From Undaria pinnatifida (taxonomy: Eukaryota > Sar > Phaeophyceae > Laminariales > Alariaceae), in contig JABAKD010000007.1 of assembly GCA_012845835.1 (NCBI GenBank), positions 2,329,516 through 2,393,515 of the forward strand: a stretch of 64,000 nucleotides of DNA. Reading direction: 5' to 3'. The position numbers were made by a program, and so were the translations under genes. The stretch's first letter is position 1, and each line of letters starts with the position of its first letter. Below are positions 1 to 12,000 of the stretch, one piece after another. Under the pieces are notes generated by a model. It was not told the origin of the DNA and did not search any database. It saw only the letters and a program-made list of their open reading frames with translations.

Positions 1-369
1 AAGAGGTACTGTCCAACAGAGAAGTTTGGCGGGTGCGAGATACAAGTAAAAGAAAGGGTAGAAGAAAGGGAAAGGCTAGCGCTAAGAAATAAGGTGAAAT
101 AGGAGAAAAACTCAGAGATATACGGGGGTTGAGGGTAGATATTGGAATGAAAACGTATTTGCATGGCCCAATGCACTACGCGAAAAAGCTGAAACTGCGA
201 TTTCGTGTAGGGGACCTGGACCTACCAGAAAGAAGAAAGAGATATGCCAATTGTCGGGAGGAGGAGGATGTGGATGCACACATGTGCCCAGCGAGAAAAC
301 GATCGCTATCCTAGGAAATAGATGGTGGCCACAGACGGCGAAACAGGAAGGGGGTAGGATAAGCCAGCA

Positions 370-520
370 GTTTTAGTGTAGTATGTGGACAAAGCGTAAT
401 GAGCGCCCAAAATGTTGGAGGTTTCTCTACTAGGAATAGGAGCGGTGCTCCGTATCAAAAGGGATGCGTGTTCAATGGCCAAATGACTAAGGCAAGCAGC
501 AAATGAGTACCCCCCCTTCA
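370..520 (+). repeat. Dispersed repeat R6
   Basis: Block GAGCG-CC-AATGTTGGAGG, CTACTAGGAATAGGAGCGGT, GGATGCGTG and CAATGG-CAAATGACT, followed by CAAATGAGTACCCCCCC. Also at 970-1105 and 53085-53215, and reversed at 38180-38290. Confidence 0.7.
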
Positions 521-599
521 CCTCCCTTCCACTCCCCCTTCCCTTCCCCCTCCCTCCCCTCCTCTCCTTACCACAACTTATTCGACTATTAATAGTTCC

Positions 600-950
600 G
601 GACCTCTGAGGTGACCAGTGTCCCCCCCCCCCATTTTCCTTCGCATCTTCAGAACCCCAAGCATATTGTTTGATCCAAATTACTGGCTAATAATGCGGGA
701 TCATTTTACAGCCGCGAAAGGGTTAAGCTCCCCCCCCCTCTCTATGGTCATACAACTGCGGTCATGCACGAAATAAGTACCCCCCCCCCCTCCCTTCCCC
801 CCCTCCCCCCCCCCCCCATCCCCCTTCTTACCATGACTTCCTTGATAAGTTCCGTAGCTTCAAGGTGACCAACACTCTTTTGCCCCCTCCCTTCCATTAC
901 CCCCCCCCTCATTTCTCTCTCCCTCACCCACCCCCCCCCCCTACCCCTGA
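600..950 (+). repeat. Poly-C / CCT-rich tracts
   Basis: Several C runs of 9-14 with CCCT variants. Similar tracts at 1090-1120, 1370-1400 (G), 2170-2210 (G), 5838-5945, 17215-17270 and 17380-17450. No gene in 1-2990. Confidence 0.8.
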
Positions 951-969
951 GTACCCCGAGTAGTTATGT

Positions 970-1105
970 ATCACATGCAAAAAACGTTGAGCGCCCTAAT
1001 GTTGGAGGTGCCTCTACTAGGAGTAGGAACGGTGCTCCGTCTCGAAGGGGATGCGTGGTCAATGGTCAAATGACTACGGCAAGCAACAAATGAATATGCC
1101 CCCCC
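970..1105 (+). repeat. Dispersed repeat R6
   Basis: Copy of 370-520 (about 85% alike), again running into a poly-C tract. Confidence 0.7.
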
Positions 1106-3019
1106 CCCCCCACCCCTCCGTAGCCTTACCAAAACTTCCTTGAGTAGTTCCGGGTCTTTGGGGTGACCAGCATTCCCGAGCCCCCCCCGTCTTGCCATAG
1201 GTTGTTCTTCCGGCTCATCGGGCCTTGACATCACAACAAAAGCACCCCTCATAGGATCAAATGTCGATTCTCTAGCCGCACGACGTTTTCCCTTGAGACA
1301 GGTAGATGGGGGCATGGGAATCATCTGTTCGAGTAAAGGGTTGTTCACTGTCGGAGGCGGGAAAGGGAAGGGGGGGGGGGGAGGGAGGGGGGGGGTGAAA
1401 GAGGGGTACCGGGATACAACACCACTAGGTCAACCCCAAAAACAAAACAAAAAATGGGCGTATAGAACGCGACGGCGAGACAAAAGCATCAGCAACGAAA
1501 TAGACCTTACGTGGCTTCCAACAAGCTGAGCGATGTCTAATCAAAACAAGGAAGCCCTCGGCAGCTAACCCGTTCGGAAAAAATCACGGAATATGGGTTT
1601 TATGCCCCTTAAAAACTTACGTGGTTTCCAATCAGCCGATCGATCTCTCTTTTTGCCCGTGGACAGCTTTGGATCCACCCGGGGCTTGTTGGCGATGACC
1701 TTCCGGCCCATGGCTGGTGACTGAATCTTGGTCTATACCGGCGCAAGACCTGACAAAAAACAGTGAAGTAAGAAAGCCAGGCTGAGATTTTCAAGAAGAT
1801 ACGAAAGGCGGGAGCCGTTACGCTCAAGATAGCGGAGAACGCACCGAAAACACGAGCAAGTAATCCGGCCTGAGAGGCGTTCCCGAGTCATCCCTCTATA
1901 GTGCGGTAGGGGTCGAAGTTGTTGGGGTTAACTAACGTTTCTGATATCTATAGTGCGGTAGAGCTCCTCGAGCGTGGAACTATCGGTTAGCATGATAACT
2001 ACACGAGTTTACTTGTTCCTTAGGGTTAGGTCTTAGAAGTGTTGGTCGGGTGGCGCGAACGAATGCCTTCGAAGTCATGTAGTATCGGATGAGATCGCGA
2101 GCTCCTCACGTCAGGAGCTCAGAAAGAGTAAAGAAACATCAATTATTTTAGTGGGAGAGACTGCAAAGCAGCGGGGGGGGGAGGGGGCGGGGAGGGGGGG
2201 GGGGGGGCACCGGCCGTTAACTAGCGGTGCAGTCCAGCCAAGTCGCGAACCTTACAGGGTGTTATTTATTTATGTTTCCAACCTCTGTTGGGTTGTAAAA
2301 ATTGTGAAAATAGAGTATTAAAACCAACGAAAGTCATAACCCAAGGCCAACCAACCCGACAAAACTTAGGTTATTAAAAACTAATTAGAAAAATGCTTGG
2401 GAAAATATTTCTAACCTAATATTTAAATGATTTTTCGCGGGGTTGGGCTTGCCTTGGATTGTGACGCTCGACGGTGTCATTACTATTAACAGCAATCAAT
2501 GTCCAACCACAGGTGTTATCTCGCAAAACACGCTAACAGCTCTTCGAAGCGAAGCGGAACGAGACCTTACGCACCGCAGACTCGACAGCACGAGCACATG
2601 GAAAAATAATATCGAGCAAAAACGTCACGGGCACGAACGCGGGAAACGATAGAGGTGTACCATTTTTTGGCCATTTTTTTTTCTGAATGACCGGGCTCCT
2701 TAACCCGTCTTAACCCAAGTCATCGGATTGTAGACATTCTTGCTTTGCGATATTAGACTAATTATGTTTATACTTGACCCATTAATTTGTTGGTCGCGTT
2801 GTGCACTTTCAGCTTTTACTCTGTTCATAAGTCAGTTTTCGGGTGAGGCATAGAGCTTCTCAAGCCAATTACCTTGCAGGGAAAAAACAAAGGTTGGTGC
2901 TCCTTTGATTTACCGTAGCATGTGTCTTTAGCAGCGACGCTTCTATCCGTATACCTCATTATTTTTTTTGCCCTCCAGCAATGTAGCGCAGGTGCCGTTT
3001 TCCTGCTGAATGTGTATTA

Positions 3020-3800
3020 CTGGTGTGCCTCGCTCGAGTGCATCTTTGGTTTTCCTGCTGTCCCCCTGGACTCGCGCTGGCGTCTGCCACGTTACGGAGC
3101 AAACTCTAACTGAAACCCTAACCAACCGCGAAAAAAAAGAGGAGAAAAAAAAACCAAGTCCCCAAAACAACCTGCGAGAGATGGAAACAACGAGCCATGA
3201 ACCGTCGGTATAGGCTCCAACCCGATAATTTACCGTTGACGACTGATGATGTGCATCGCTCGAGTGCACGTTCGACGTGTGCCACTCGACTCGTTCTGGC
3301 GTCTGCTACAGAGCAGGAGCAGACCCCAAACATACCAACCGCGAAAGAGATATAGTCTATAGGAAGGAGAACAAAATACGCAAAAGTCCTACACAACCCA
3401 TGCACGGGAGACGAGACAGAAACAAGCAGCCGTGAGCCCTCGCGTGCACCGTCAATTTCGAAACCCACCTCCGACCGACTACCCTTGAGGGCGTTGTTGC
3501 TATGCATCGGTCAAGTGCACATTTCATGTGCGTCGCTTGAATCGTTCTGACGTCTGCTACTCGTACGGTAGGAGCAAAGCCTAACCGAAACACCAACCAA
3601 CCGCAAAAGAGGAAGAAGAAAAAATGCAAGTTCCTAAAACAACCTGTGGGAGACGGAAATGATGAGCCATCTACTGCTGACAATTCGACTCCTACACAAC
3701 TATCTACTGCTGACGCTGATGATGTGCATCGGTCGAGTGCACCTTTGATGTGCACCACTCGACTCATCATGCTGATTTCTACCGCGTACGGCAAAAGAAC
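3020..3800 (+). repeat. Diverged tandem array, about 230-260 bp units
   Basis: Three to four units marked by TGTGCATCG-TCGAGTGCAC (3248, 3501, 3724), GACTCGTTCTGGCGTCTGC and ACCAACCGCGAAA-GA. The open frames here arise from the repeats. Confidence 0.7.
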
Positions 3801-4114
3801 AGCACTGCTACATTGGTGTTCTGAAGACGCTAAGCACCGCCACGTACGACTAATAACTCAACGATGATTTTATTACCCTTTGATTTTAACGGACACCTGC
3901 TCAGCCGTGAAATTCGAGGAATTCGGTTAAACTCACCGGGCTTTTCGAAGTATTTGCAATCTGCGTGTGACCAGTATGCACTTTGGTGGCGGGTGCTACT
4001 TCGAGTATAGTCTAAACGTACGGGGGTGTATGTATATGTCCTCATGGAGGATGTAGGTCGGTGACTCCCTTGAGTGCTACTACGATGTATCAAGGACATC
4101 ACCACAAGGTTACA

Positions 4115-4480
4115 AGTGCGGTCAGGCCAGCCTGCCACGAGCGAGGTTGGGCTGAATTATCTCTTGATAAAAATACTGCACACAAGGTTCGTGAAGAGAT
4201 TTGGGACTTCACATGCATGCATGGAAAAGGCATCGAGAACCTGATGATTCATTGCAGCGTGGACAACACGAGGAAGCAGCCCGCACCGTTCTGCTAGAGC
4301 AGGGGACGTGCCCGAGCTGCAAGTTAAGGAGCTGAAAGACACGTGCGCAGGTGGCATGATGATACCCGTAGTGCTGTGTGCTGTGTCTGGCACGCTCTTC
4401 GTGGACGCTTTTGATCAAAAAGACGTATTATCTACGAACCTGGTATTCGTGTTCACTTGCTGAATATGGGGTCCTACTGC
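4115..4480 (+). pseudogene. Possible decayed coding fragment with a frameshift
   Basis: Two consecutive coding-like stretches in frames one base apart: AELSLDKNTAHKVREEIWDF ... HCSVDNTRKQPAPF ends at a stop (4296), while the next frame continues AGDVPELQVKELKDTCAGG, ALCAVSGTLFVDAF-type sequence to a stop near 4462. No family recognised. A single-base change near 4290 would explain it. Confidence 0.3.
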
Positions 4481-4960
4481 CTGAACGGGTTAATTGCTCA
4501 TTCTCACCGATCACGTGACAACAGCCGGAGCAACGGCGCCACTCTTCTCTCAATCGAACGAAGCTCCTCCGAGGTGTCTCGTGTAGTAGGTAGAGGTACT
4601 TCGGCCACTACGTGTGTCTGGTGATGCCTCCCAAGCAGCCTACACGCTGCCTCTCGCTTGTCAAGGTGTGCCAGTCGCAGGCCCCCTTTTTGCGGCGTGA
4701 TTAGTACCGGTTCGGGGGGTTATGTGTCGGTTCGCAGAGGAAGATGGCCATCGGTGTAATCGCTCCGCGTTTGTGAGCTGCTCTCGTAGCCAGGCTCGTA
4801 GCTCGAACAGATGTGCGCGAGAGGATAGATGGGCAGATGCCCCAGAGGACACCACAATTCGGTTGGATCTATAGCAACTAGCCCGGTCTTTACGCGCGAG
4901 TCGCGCAAGTCGACGGTTGGTTGAGTCTTTTTAGTTTTAGTGTGTGACACATTCATACGT

Positions 4961-4995
4961 CGGTCGGTCGGTCGGTCGGTCGGTCGGTCGGTCGT
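4961..4995 (+). repeat. (GTCG)n microsatellite
   Basis: About eight CGGT/GTCG units in a row. Confidence 0.9.
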
Positions 4996-5619
4996 CGGGC
5001 GCGCGTACGTGTTCAATACACTGCACATGGCATGCACGCCTCGTGAAGGATACGATTAAAGGTGGGTTGCCCCCCCCCCCCTGCGTATCCGAGGGGCGAC
5101 AGGACGGTTTTACAACGAACGGAGATATCGGTCCCCAATCTAATCTTTCAGCAGTCTTTTACCTACATGTTTGCAGTGCTTTTCAAAGGCAGCGGCAGCG
5201 TGTACCACCGGTATGCTCTCTATGCCTGCCAAAAATCGGTCGAATAGTCTGCAGCAACTCGCTCTGTGCTCTTCGAGTGTCCCTCCGTCAGCCGTCAACC
5301 GTCACACCCAGACGTGTTTTGCGCGTGCACATAATATTTTTCTCTCTGTCGTCCCATACACAGCAGCACTCACTCATACCTCGTACAAAGAGCAGTACGA
5401 TAAGGATCGACAGAGAGAGGTTATAAGCCGCATTTTCTTCGTGTGTTGTGTTTAGTTTTTTGGCCTGTTTCGCGTGCAGGTATTTCTCTCGTGTGACCCG
5501 TGTTGCTCTGGGGATGTACCCAAGCTACCGTTGCAGTGCAAGGGCATCTCCGATACTACTATTAATACTGCTGTGCACACACCGAATGATACTGGTAGAG
5601 ATGGAACCAGCCCTTCTAC

Positions 5620-5649
5620 TAGGGTTAGGGTTAGTTAGGGTTAGGGTAA
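5620..5649 (+). repeat. Interstitial telomere-like repeat
   Basis: AGGGTTAGGGTTAGTTAGGG then TTAGGG, the TTAGGG type used by most stramenopiles and many others. Too short for a chromosome end. Confidence 0.7.
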
Positions 5650-5939
5650 GGATTACGGTGGGGAAACTCGATCTCTACCGCGATCTAGATTATCTAGACT
5701 ATATGATCTACATGACCCATATGAGCTACGTGCAGGTAGATTATATACATATACATGATAAACTGATGCATTATTTCCAAAACCGTCACATTTATCCCCT
5801 CAAAATAATGTATAGTTTCCACGCACATATTGAGCTGACCCACACGCCCCCCCCCCCCCCCGCCCCACCCCCCCCCCCCTCCAAACCCGCTCGCTTTTGA
5901 TCAAAACCAGGCCCCCACGTCCTTCAAAACTCCGCCCCC

Positions 5940-6250
5940 CCCCCCTCACCGGTTATTCGACTTACAAGATTCACTTGATAAAAGGATACATTTCCCTCCA
6001 CAGCTGTCAGATTTTGTCCCCCTCAGAAACGGTTTTTTTTATAGTTTCCGCGCACAGACTGACTAAAATCACCCTGTTGACCCTGATAGCTACACTGTAG
6101 TTGTAAGGGGAGTCGCCGACCTATATCCTTAATGAGGAAACACCACTCGTAATGCGCGCGATCGGAGTATCACACACAGCTTGCAAAGATGAGTTTCGAC
6201 GAAATCTTCGATCTCACAGCTGAAGTGTATTTTCTTTTTTTATAATATAC
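5940..6250 (+). repeat. Dispersed repeat R2
   Basis: Shares TGTCAGATTTTGTCCC, ATAGTTTCCGCGCACAGA, CACCCTGTTGACCCTG, GATCGGAGTATCACACACAG and CTTGCAAAGATGAGTTTCGA with 17456-17760 and, more diverged, 20790-21045. It ends near CTCACAGCTG plus an AT-rich tail. Non-coding. Confidence 0.75.
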
Positions 6251-6416
6251 ATATATATATATACAAGGGCTCCGCTCCGCGGGCGGCTGACACCGCCCGC
6301 TACGCTCGCGCAAGGCAAGAAAGAATGCAACTTAAAACATGTAGACTAAAGGGGGCAGAAAGAAGAGGCCCACGATTTGTTGCGAACAGCGATTTGATAA
6401 TGCCAAGAGCTTCTTG

Positions 6417-6862
6417 TGCAGAGCAAATTGCCCTGTTGTGCTCAGCTGGGCTGTGTGCTTTTGTTACCGGAGTTACGTTCTGATCGGCAGTTCGGGGGTA
6501 CTTTGCGTGGGGGAAAAAACAGGGGGCCGTGAAAGATCTAATAACACATGTAGAAAAAGAAAAAATGAGGAAAGTAATACACAACGGCACGTATTATACC
6601 CGGTACTACTGCTCTAGACTATGTTCGAAAGAAAGCACACAGCGCAGCAAATTGCCCTGTTGTGCTCAGCTGTGCTGTGTGCTTTTGTGACCAGTGTTAC
6701 GTTCTGATCGGCAGTACGGGGGTACTTTTCGTGGGGGTAAAAACAGGGGGAGCTTGAGACGTAAAAAACATGTAGAAAAAGAGAAAAGAAGAAAAGTAGT
6801 ACACAACAACACGTATTAAACCCGGTACTGCTCTATGTTCGCAAGAAAGCACACAGCGAGTT
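6417..6862 (+). repeat. Tandem duplication, about 220-bp units
   Basis: Two units (6417-6643 and 6644-6862) both run GCAAATTGCCCTGTTGTGCT ... CCCGGTACT-CTGCTCTA ... GAAAGCACACAGCG. A worn third copy is at 7607-7752. Confidence 0.75.
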
Positions 6863-7833
6863 GGTGGTTAGCTTCATGCACGAAGACGAAGCAACAAACA
6901 ACGAGGCGGGACAACAAGACGATGAAAATAAATGCTAAAACGGAAGTTAAAAAAGTGTCGAAATCAAAGAAAAGGTGGAAAGGTCAAGGAAGTAATAGAA
7001 GGCTGTGTGTTAAGATGGGAAGTTGGGAGAGGTGAGGGCGGCGCCAACCGAGGCCGCGCAGGGCAAAAATTAAAAAAGTGAACATGAAACATGAAATGTA
7101 AGCAAGATGTGAAGCACCAGATAGTTTATAACGTACATATTAATGCCAATGGAAACTAAGTAAGGCAGATTCGTCGAGAATCAACTCCAGCACTTTGGTA
7201 TAGGGCACAAATAACAAAAAAAAAATCTCAAGAAGGTGGTTGCACGCCGTTGACAACGACCGACGCCTACGGCGAACCAAATTCCATCGGCACCACGACC
7301 GTGGCACGCTCGACCTATATATGGATCCACCAGGACGCCCGCTCGATCCATCAGAACGTCTACCTTCGACCGACTTAGACGGCTTCGATCGGGAACAGCG
7401 GAAGATGGATATCATAAATAGCAGCTACTTACATCTTTCACTACATATTAACGTGCGAAGAGCAACCAGCCGGGAATAACCACGCGTAGAGGTTATAACC
7501 AGGTGCCTGGCAGAAAACGGAGAAATAATGCGCAAACTGTGGCTGGGTCACTAGGCACAAAACATGCCCAACGAATCGCGGCGAAACGCCCACCCTTAAT
7601 TGGAGCTAATTGCCCTGCACTAGATACTTGTTGATGTCACGGTCTGAACGGCAGTACGTGTGATGAAAACACAACACCTACATAATGGTACCTGGTACCT
7701 GTATCATACCTGGTACTACTGCTGTATGTTGTTCAAAAGAACGCACAGCGCCGCACGACACAACACCGCAAAACGAAGGGCAACACACGGCAACTATGCC
7801 GCGGTGCACTGCTGAGCTATCTATAGCCGGGCT

Positions 7834-8263
7834 TGTTGGATTAAATCGGTTATGCGAAGAATAATGTGCTCCCAGCAGCCCAGTCTCAGGGCGCGAGCTT
7901 CACTGCAACACACAGTGTGAAGAAGATGGTATATAGATGTCTTTATTAGCTGGTCCCGGATGCTGATAAGAGGGAAAGAGATGGAGTGAGGCGAGTGGGC
8001 GAAGCCATCTCGCTCCACACCAGGCAATATTCTCAACGCCCCAAATTCCCAAATACTACAGGTGCTACATTCTCATATTTCCACGTGTTCCTAGATTGGT
8101 TCCAGGAACAGTCTACAAGGACCTTCGGGACTATTCCACGTGTCCTTCCCATGCTATAATATTCCGCAATGCACCGTCGGGTAATCCGACAATACCCCGT
8201 CGGACGATCCTTCGTGACCATCGTTGTTCCTACTTTGTTCGTTGAGACAAGCTATATCGAACA
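7834..8263 (-). repeat. 3' LTR of the Copia element
   Basis: 430 bp, matching the other LTR throughout as far as I can read, preceded on the plus strand by GGGCT at 7829-7833. Confidence 0.95.
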
Positions 8264-8273
8264 CCCTCCCTGG
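8264..8273 (-). other. Polypurine tract of the Copia element
   Basis: On the minus strand CCAGGGAGGG directly precedes the TGTTCG start of the 3' LTR, the place and composition expected for the plus-strand primer. Confidence 0.7.
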
Positions 8274-8339
8274 CGCTGGATCAACTAACAAGCCTCCAAC
8301 AACACTGGCAACTCCCAAAAGCAATTTACGACGGAAAAC

Positions 8340-9053
8340 TTATATCCCCAACAAAAAGTCACGGTGTTTCTCAAAACTCTCCCGAGCAATCGCCTTGGTG
8401 AGAATGTCCGCATGTTGATCCTCCGTCCTTAAGTACTTGACGCATAAATCTCCTTTTCCCACCAACTCGCGCAGGAAGTGGTACCTCACATCGATGCGTT
8501 TGCTGTTTGACGAACTCAGTGGGTTTTTGGCCAAGTCAATCGCCCCTTTGTTGTCTTCAAACACTCCAATGCTCGGCGATCCAAGACTAGGCATCAAGAA
8601 AACCAAGACTCCTCGCACGTACAGGGCCTCCTTCACCCCGTCGGCCATCGCTACGTACTCGGCCTCAGTGGTGGAGAGCGTAACGCATTTCTGCGTCCTA
8701 GAAAACCAAGATACGAGCGTTCCTCCGCAGCAAACAGCTACACCAGATACCGAACGCCTGTCCTCGGCCTTGTGGGCGTAGTCTGCGTCTACGTACGTCT
8801 CTAGGTCGTATTCCAACTGTACATCCCCCAACTTACTCTCTTTCCTGAAAGTCAAGCCCAAGTGGGCTGTAGCGCTCAAGTACTCGAGAACCTTCCTAGC
8901 AGCCTTCACGTGTACTTCCTTAGGATCGTGCGAGAACCGCGCAATCGCTCGCACTGCGTTTGAGATGTCAGGTCTCGTCTGGTTCGCAACCCACATCAAA
9001 CTCCCCACAATTTCACGGAAATTCGCGTCCACCACAGGTTCCTCATCACTCAC
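8340..9053 (-). CDS. Copia RNase H domain, separated from the rest of pol
   Basis: Open frame of 237 codons, overlapping the end of the gag-integrase frame by 8 bp. It begins with the end of the reverse transcriptase thumb (VGSLMWVANQTRPDIS) and contains RNase H motifs VDADYA, TEAEYVAM, FEDNKGAI and KHIDVRYHFLRE-like SKRIDVRYHFLRE. The catalytic YVDD block and palm are absent. The ATG is probably fortuitous; this is the 3' part of a polyprotein joined by an internal deletion of about 0.8-1.2 kb (inferred from family size). Confidence 0.9.
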   Translation of the reverse strand: MSDEEPVVDANFREIVGSLMWVANQTRPDISNAVRAIARFSHDPKEVHVKAARKVLEYLSATAHLGLTFRKESKLGDVQLEYDLETYVDADYAHKAEDRRSVSGVAVCCGGTLVSWFSRTQKCVTLSTTEAEYVAMADGVKEALYVRGVLVFLMPSLGSPSIGVFEDNKGAIDLAKNPLSSSNSKRIDVRYHFLRELVGKGDLCVKYLRTEDQHADILTKAIARESFEKHRDFLLGI

Positions 9054-12000
9054 GTACGAGCTGCGGTGTATGACGTTGGTTCCGGTTCAGCCTCTTTGAC
9101 AAGGCAATCCGGCAACTTCGTCTTCTCACACTCCGCTTCATTCGCCGCCAGTAGCGCCTGGAACACACGGCCTCCTTCACGGGCCCGATCGCACTAATCA
9201 GTCCTGCTGCCGCTTCCCGATTGAGCGCCCTGGTCTGCGCTCTCGTACGTCCCTCCCGAATCTCTTCACCATCGCCCGGTCCTGACATGTGCGCTCCAAG
9301 TTGGCGTGCAGCAGTCCGGACCGCCGTGGGGGTTGGAGCTTCATCGTCAGAGGCCGACGCGTCGCTTCCATCCTGAGACGAAGAGTCGCTGTCAGATAAT
9401 TCGCTGCTGACCGCTGATGTATCGTTCGGCTCCACATCTTCGGCGCGAAACTCGTCGCCAGCTTGCGGTATCGGAGACACCGCTGGCGTCATCGGGGACA
9501 CCGCACGGAGTTGGTGAGGAATTCCCCTCCCCAAAACCGGCAGTGGAGTCGTCGGGGCGGAGACAAAGTCCTCCGTCCCTCCCAGCTCTGGCGCATCTTC
9601 TAGCCCCTGCGTCCCTCCCTGTTCCGGTACCTCCGGCAGCTGGGATAGTACCGCTCCCACATCAAGCGTTGCCTCCCAGGTCACATCTCGAGTCTCCACC
9701 ACCCTGTTCCCCCGCGTGAGCATCCGCAAAGAGTCACTTGGGTGGTCGATGCCCGGCCCGAGGTAAAAGCAGCTCTCGGCCCGGGGTGACGACTTGGACG
9801 GGCGGTTCCAGCGGCAGTACGCTGGGCGAAGGAACGGGTGTGGCGAGGCAGGTGCGGCAGCTCCATGCCACATCTCATGCGGAGACTTGTTGCCGGGGTT
9901 GGCAGTGGTTGCGGTGTGGTTCAAGGCGTCACAAGACCAGTGCACCGCTTCCGCCCACAGGGATTCAGTCGGCGGTAGTTGAACGAGCGGGAAAATGATA
10001 GGGGCTTGGATGCACGCAGCAAGCGCTGCGTTCTGAATGATGCCTAGCGCTCTCTCGACAACACCGTTCTGCTTTGGGCTGTCCGCGTTGGTGAATTCCT
10101 GCTTGATGCAAAACTGTTTGCACACCTCTCCAAACTCCCCACCAAAGAATTCCCCACCGTTGTCAGACCTTACAATCTCAACCTTCGAGGGGACACCGTC
10201 GGCGCGCACATCAGCCAAAAACTTCCTAAACGCGTCTGCTGCATCCGATTTGTGCTTCAGAAAATATACCCAGGCGTAGCGAGAGAAGTCATCCTTCACT
10301 AGCATGACATACCTCTTACCCAACAGAGAAGGGGTTCTCTTAGGGCCACTTAGATCAACAAAGACCCGTCCCAACTTCTCTGGCGCGCGCGACTTAGTAC
10401 TGCTGGGGATTGGTTTGCGGTAACCTTTCGCCATAGAACAGCCAGTACAGGGTCTTAGCGTCCCTAACAGTTCTACACCAAGTGCCTTTGCGGTCTCTCT
10501 CAGCAGTAGTTCGTTAGAGTGGCCATGCACGTAGTGGAAGATGTTGATATCTACAGCAGTCTCAGCAGAAGCAGCGCTACCGGGGGCAAGCACGGGAAAC
10601 GCCAGGGGAAAATCGCAACCAGTCTCCCCTCGGTTCTCAGCGGGGTCGGGTGTCAATAGGGGAAACGGCACATAGCCGTTGTCTGGCTCTATCCTGCAAG
10701 CGAAGTTGGAGTAACTAGATCCATCACCCTCGAATCTCAACCGTCCATCGAAAAGAGAAATGCACAAGCCCTCATCCTCGGTCATGAATCCTACTCCCTG
10801 CTTATGCGCGGCCATTAGCGAAAACAAATTGAGCGCCAAGTCCGGCATGTATGCCACATCTAACAGTTTAACAGTTAGATCTCCGGGGAAGACTACAGTC
10901 AGCGTGCCATACCCCACGACGTCGATCAGGTGGTTGTCACCGATCCTAACCTTGTCGTCGCACAGTCGTACGTCACTCAACAGGTCAGCCGAATGAGTCA
11001 TGTGAAATGAAGCACCACTGTCTGCTATCCATTTCTCAGCTAAGCTCTCTGTTATGCTCTCACTACGTTCCTCAGTACACGAGTCATCACTACGGCTAAA
11101 CATAGCATTCGCAAGACAGCACACAGTCTCACCACTGTTGTTCTGTTCCTGTGCACCTTCGCCAGACGTCCTCTCCGAAGCCGGGGTGACACGAGCCTTG
11201 CACTGGTACCACATGTGCCCGGGTTCCAAGCAACGGATACACTTACCCTTCACCTTATCATACTCTGATTGGGGGATGGTCTGCTTGGGGGTGGGGGGGC
11301 TGCCTCTACCTTCGCTACCCTGGCTAGCATCAGCATTCGCTGATTCCTTGTTTCGCGACCTAACATTGTTACGGTTGGATCCGCGACCACCTCCACGGTT
11401 ACCTCCACGCCCACCTCCGCGGCCACCTCGGGCAGCACCATTCGAAAACAGTGCCTGACCCACGTTCTTTCCTTTTGGCACGGGAAGTCTCAGGTGCCTC
11501 TGCCTGACAATGCTCTCTATTTCAGCTCGGGTGATTTCATCGCGGTACAAGAGCGTGCGTTGTTCTATCTCGTAGTCAGCTGTAAGAACTCGTACCAGTT
11601 TGCGGTTCACCTCTCCTTCTGATTTCGGCACACCAAGCGAAGCAAGAGTACCAACAATCTTGTCTACGCGACTGAAGAATTTCATGGGCTCCTCACCCTT
11701 CTCCATTTTCACTGCATCAAACGCGTCCGACCATTTGACCTGTGTGGCAACTGATTTCGGAAGAAACCAATCCCGAAGCATTCTCCAAGCACCGCTTGGC
11801 GATTGCCTGGCAAACACTCTGTCTAATAGGTCAGTATCAGTCATGCTCTCAGTCAGACATATCCATGCAACCCGCGCATTCTTGATGTGTGGACGGCTCA
11901 AACCTTGCGAAATAAAGTATTGCGTGTCTTTGGTTGTGTCACCTACAGCTACCTCTATGTCTGTAAGCATAGAACCCAAACACCCACTCATCGATACGAA

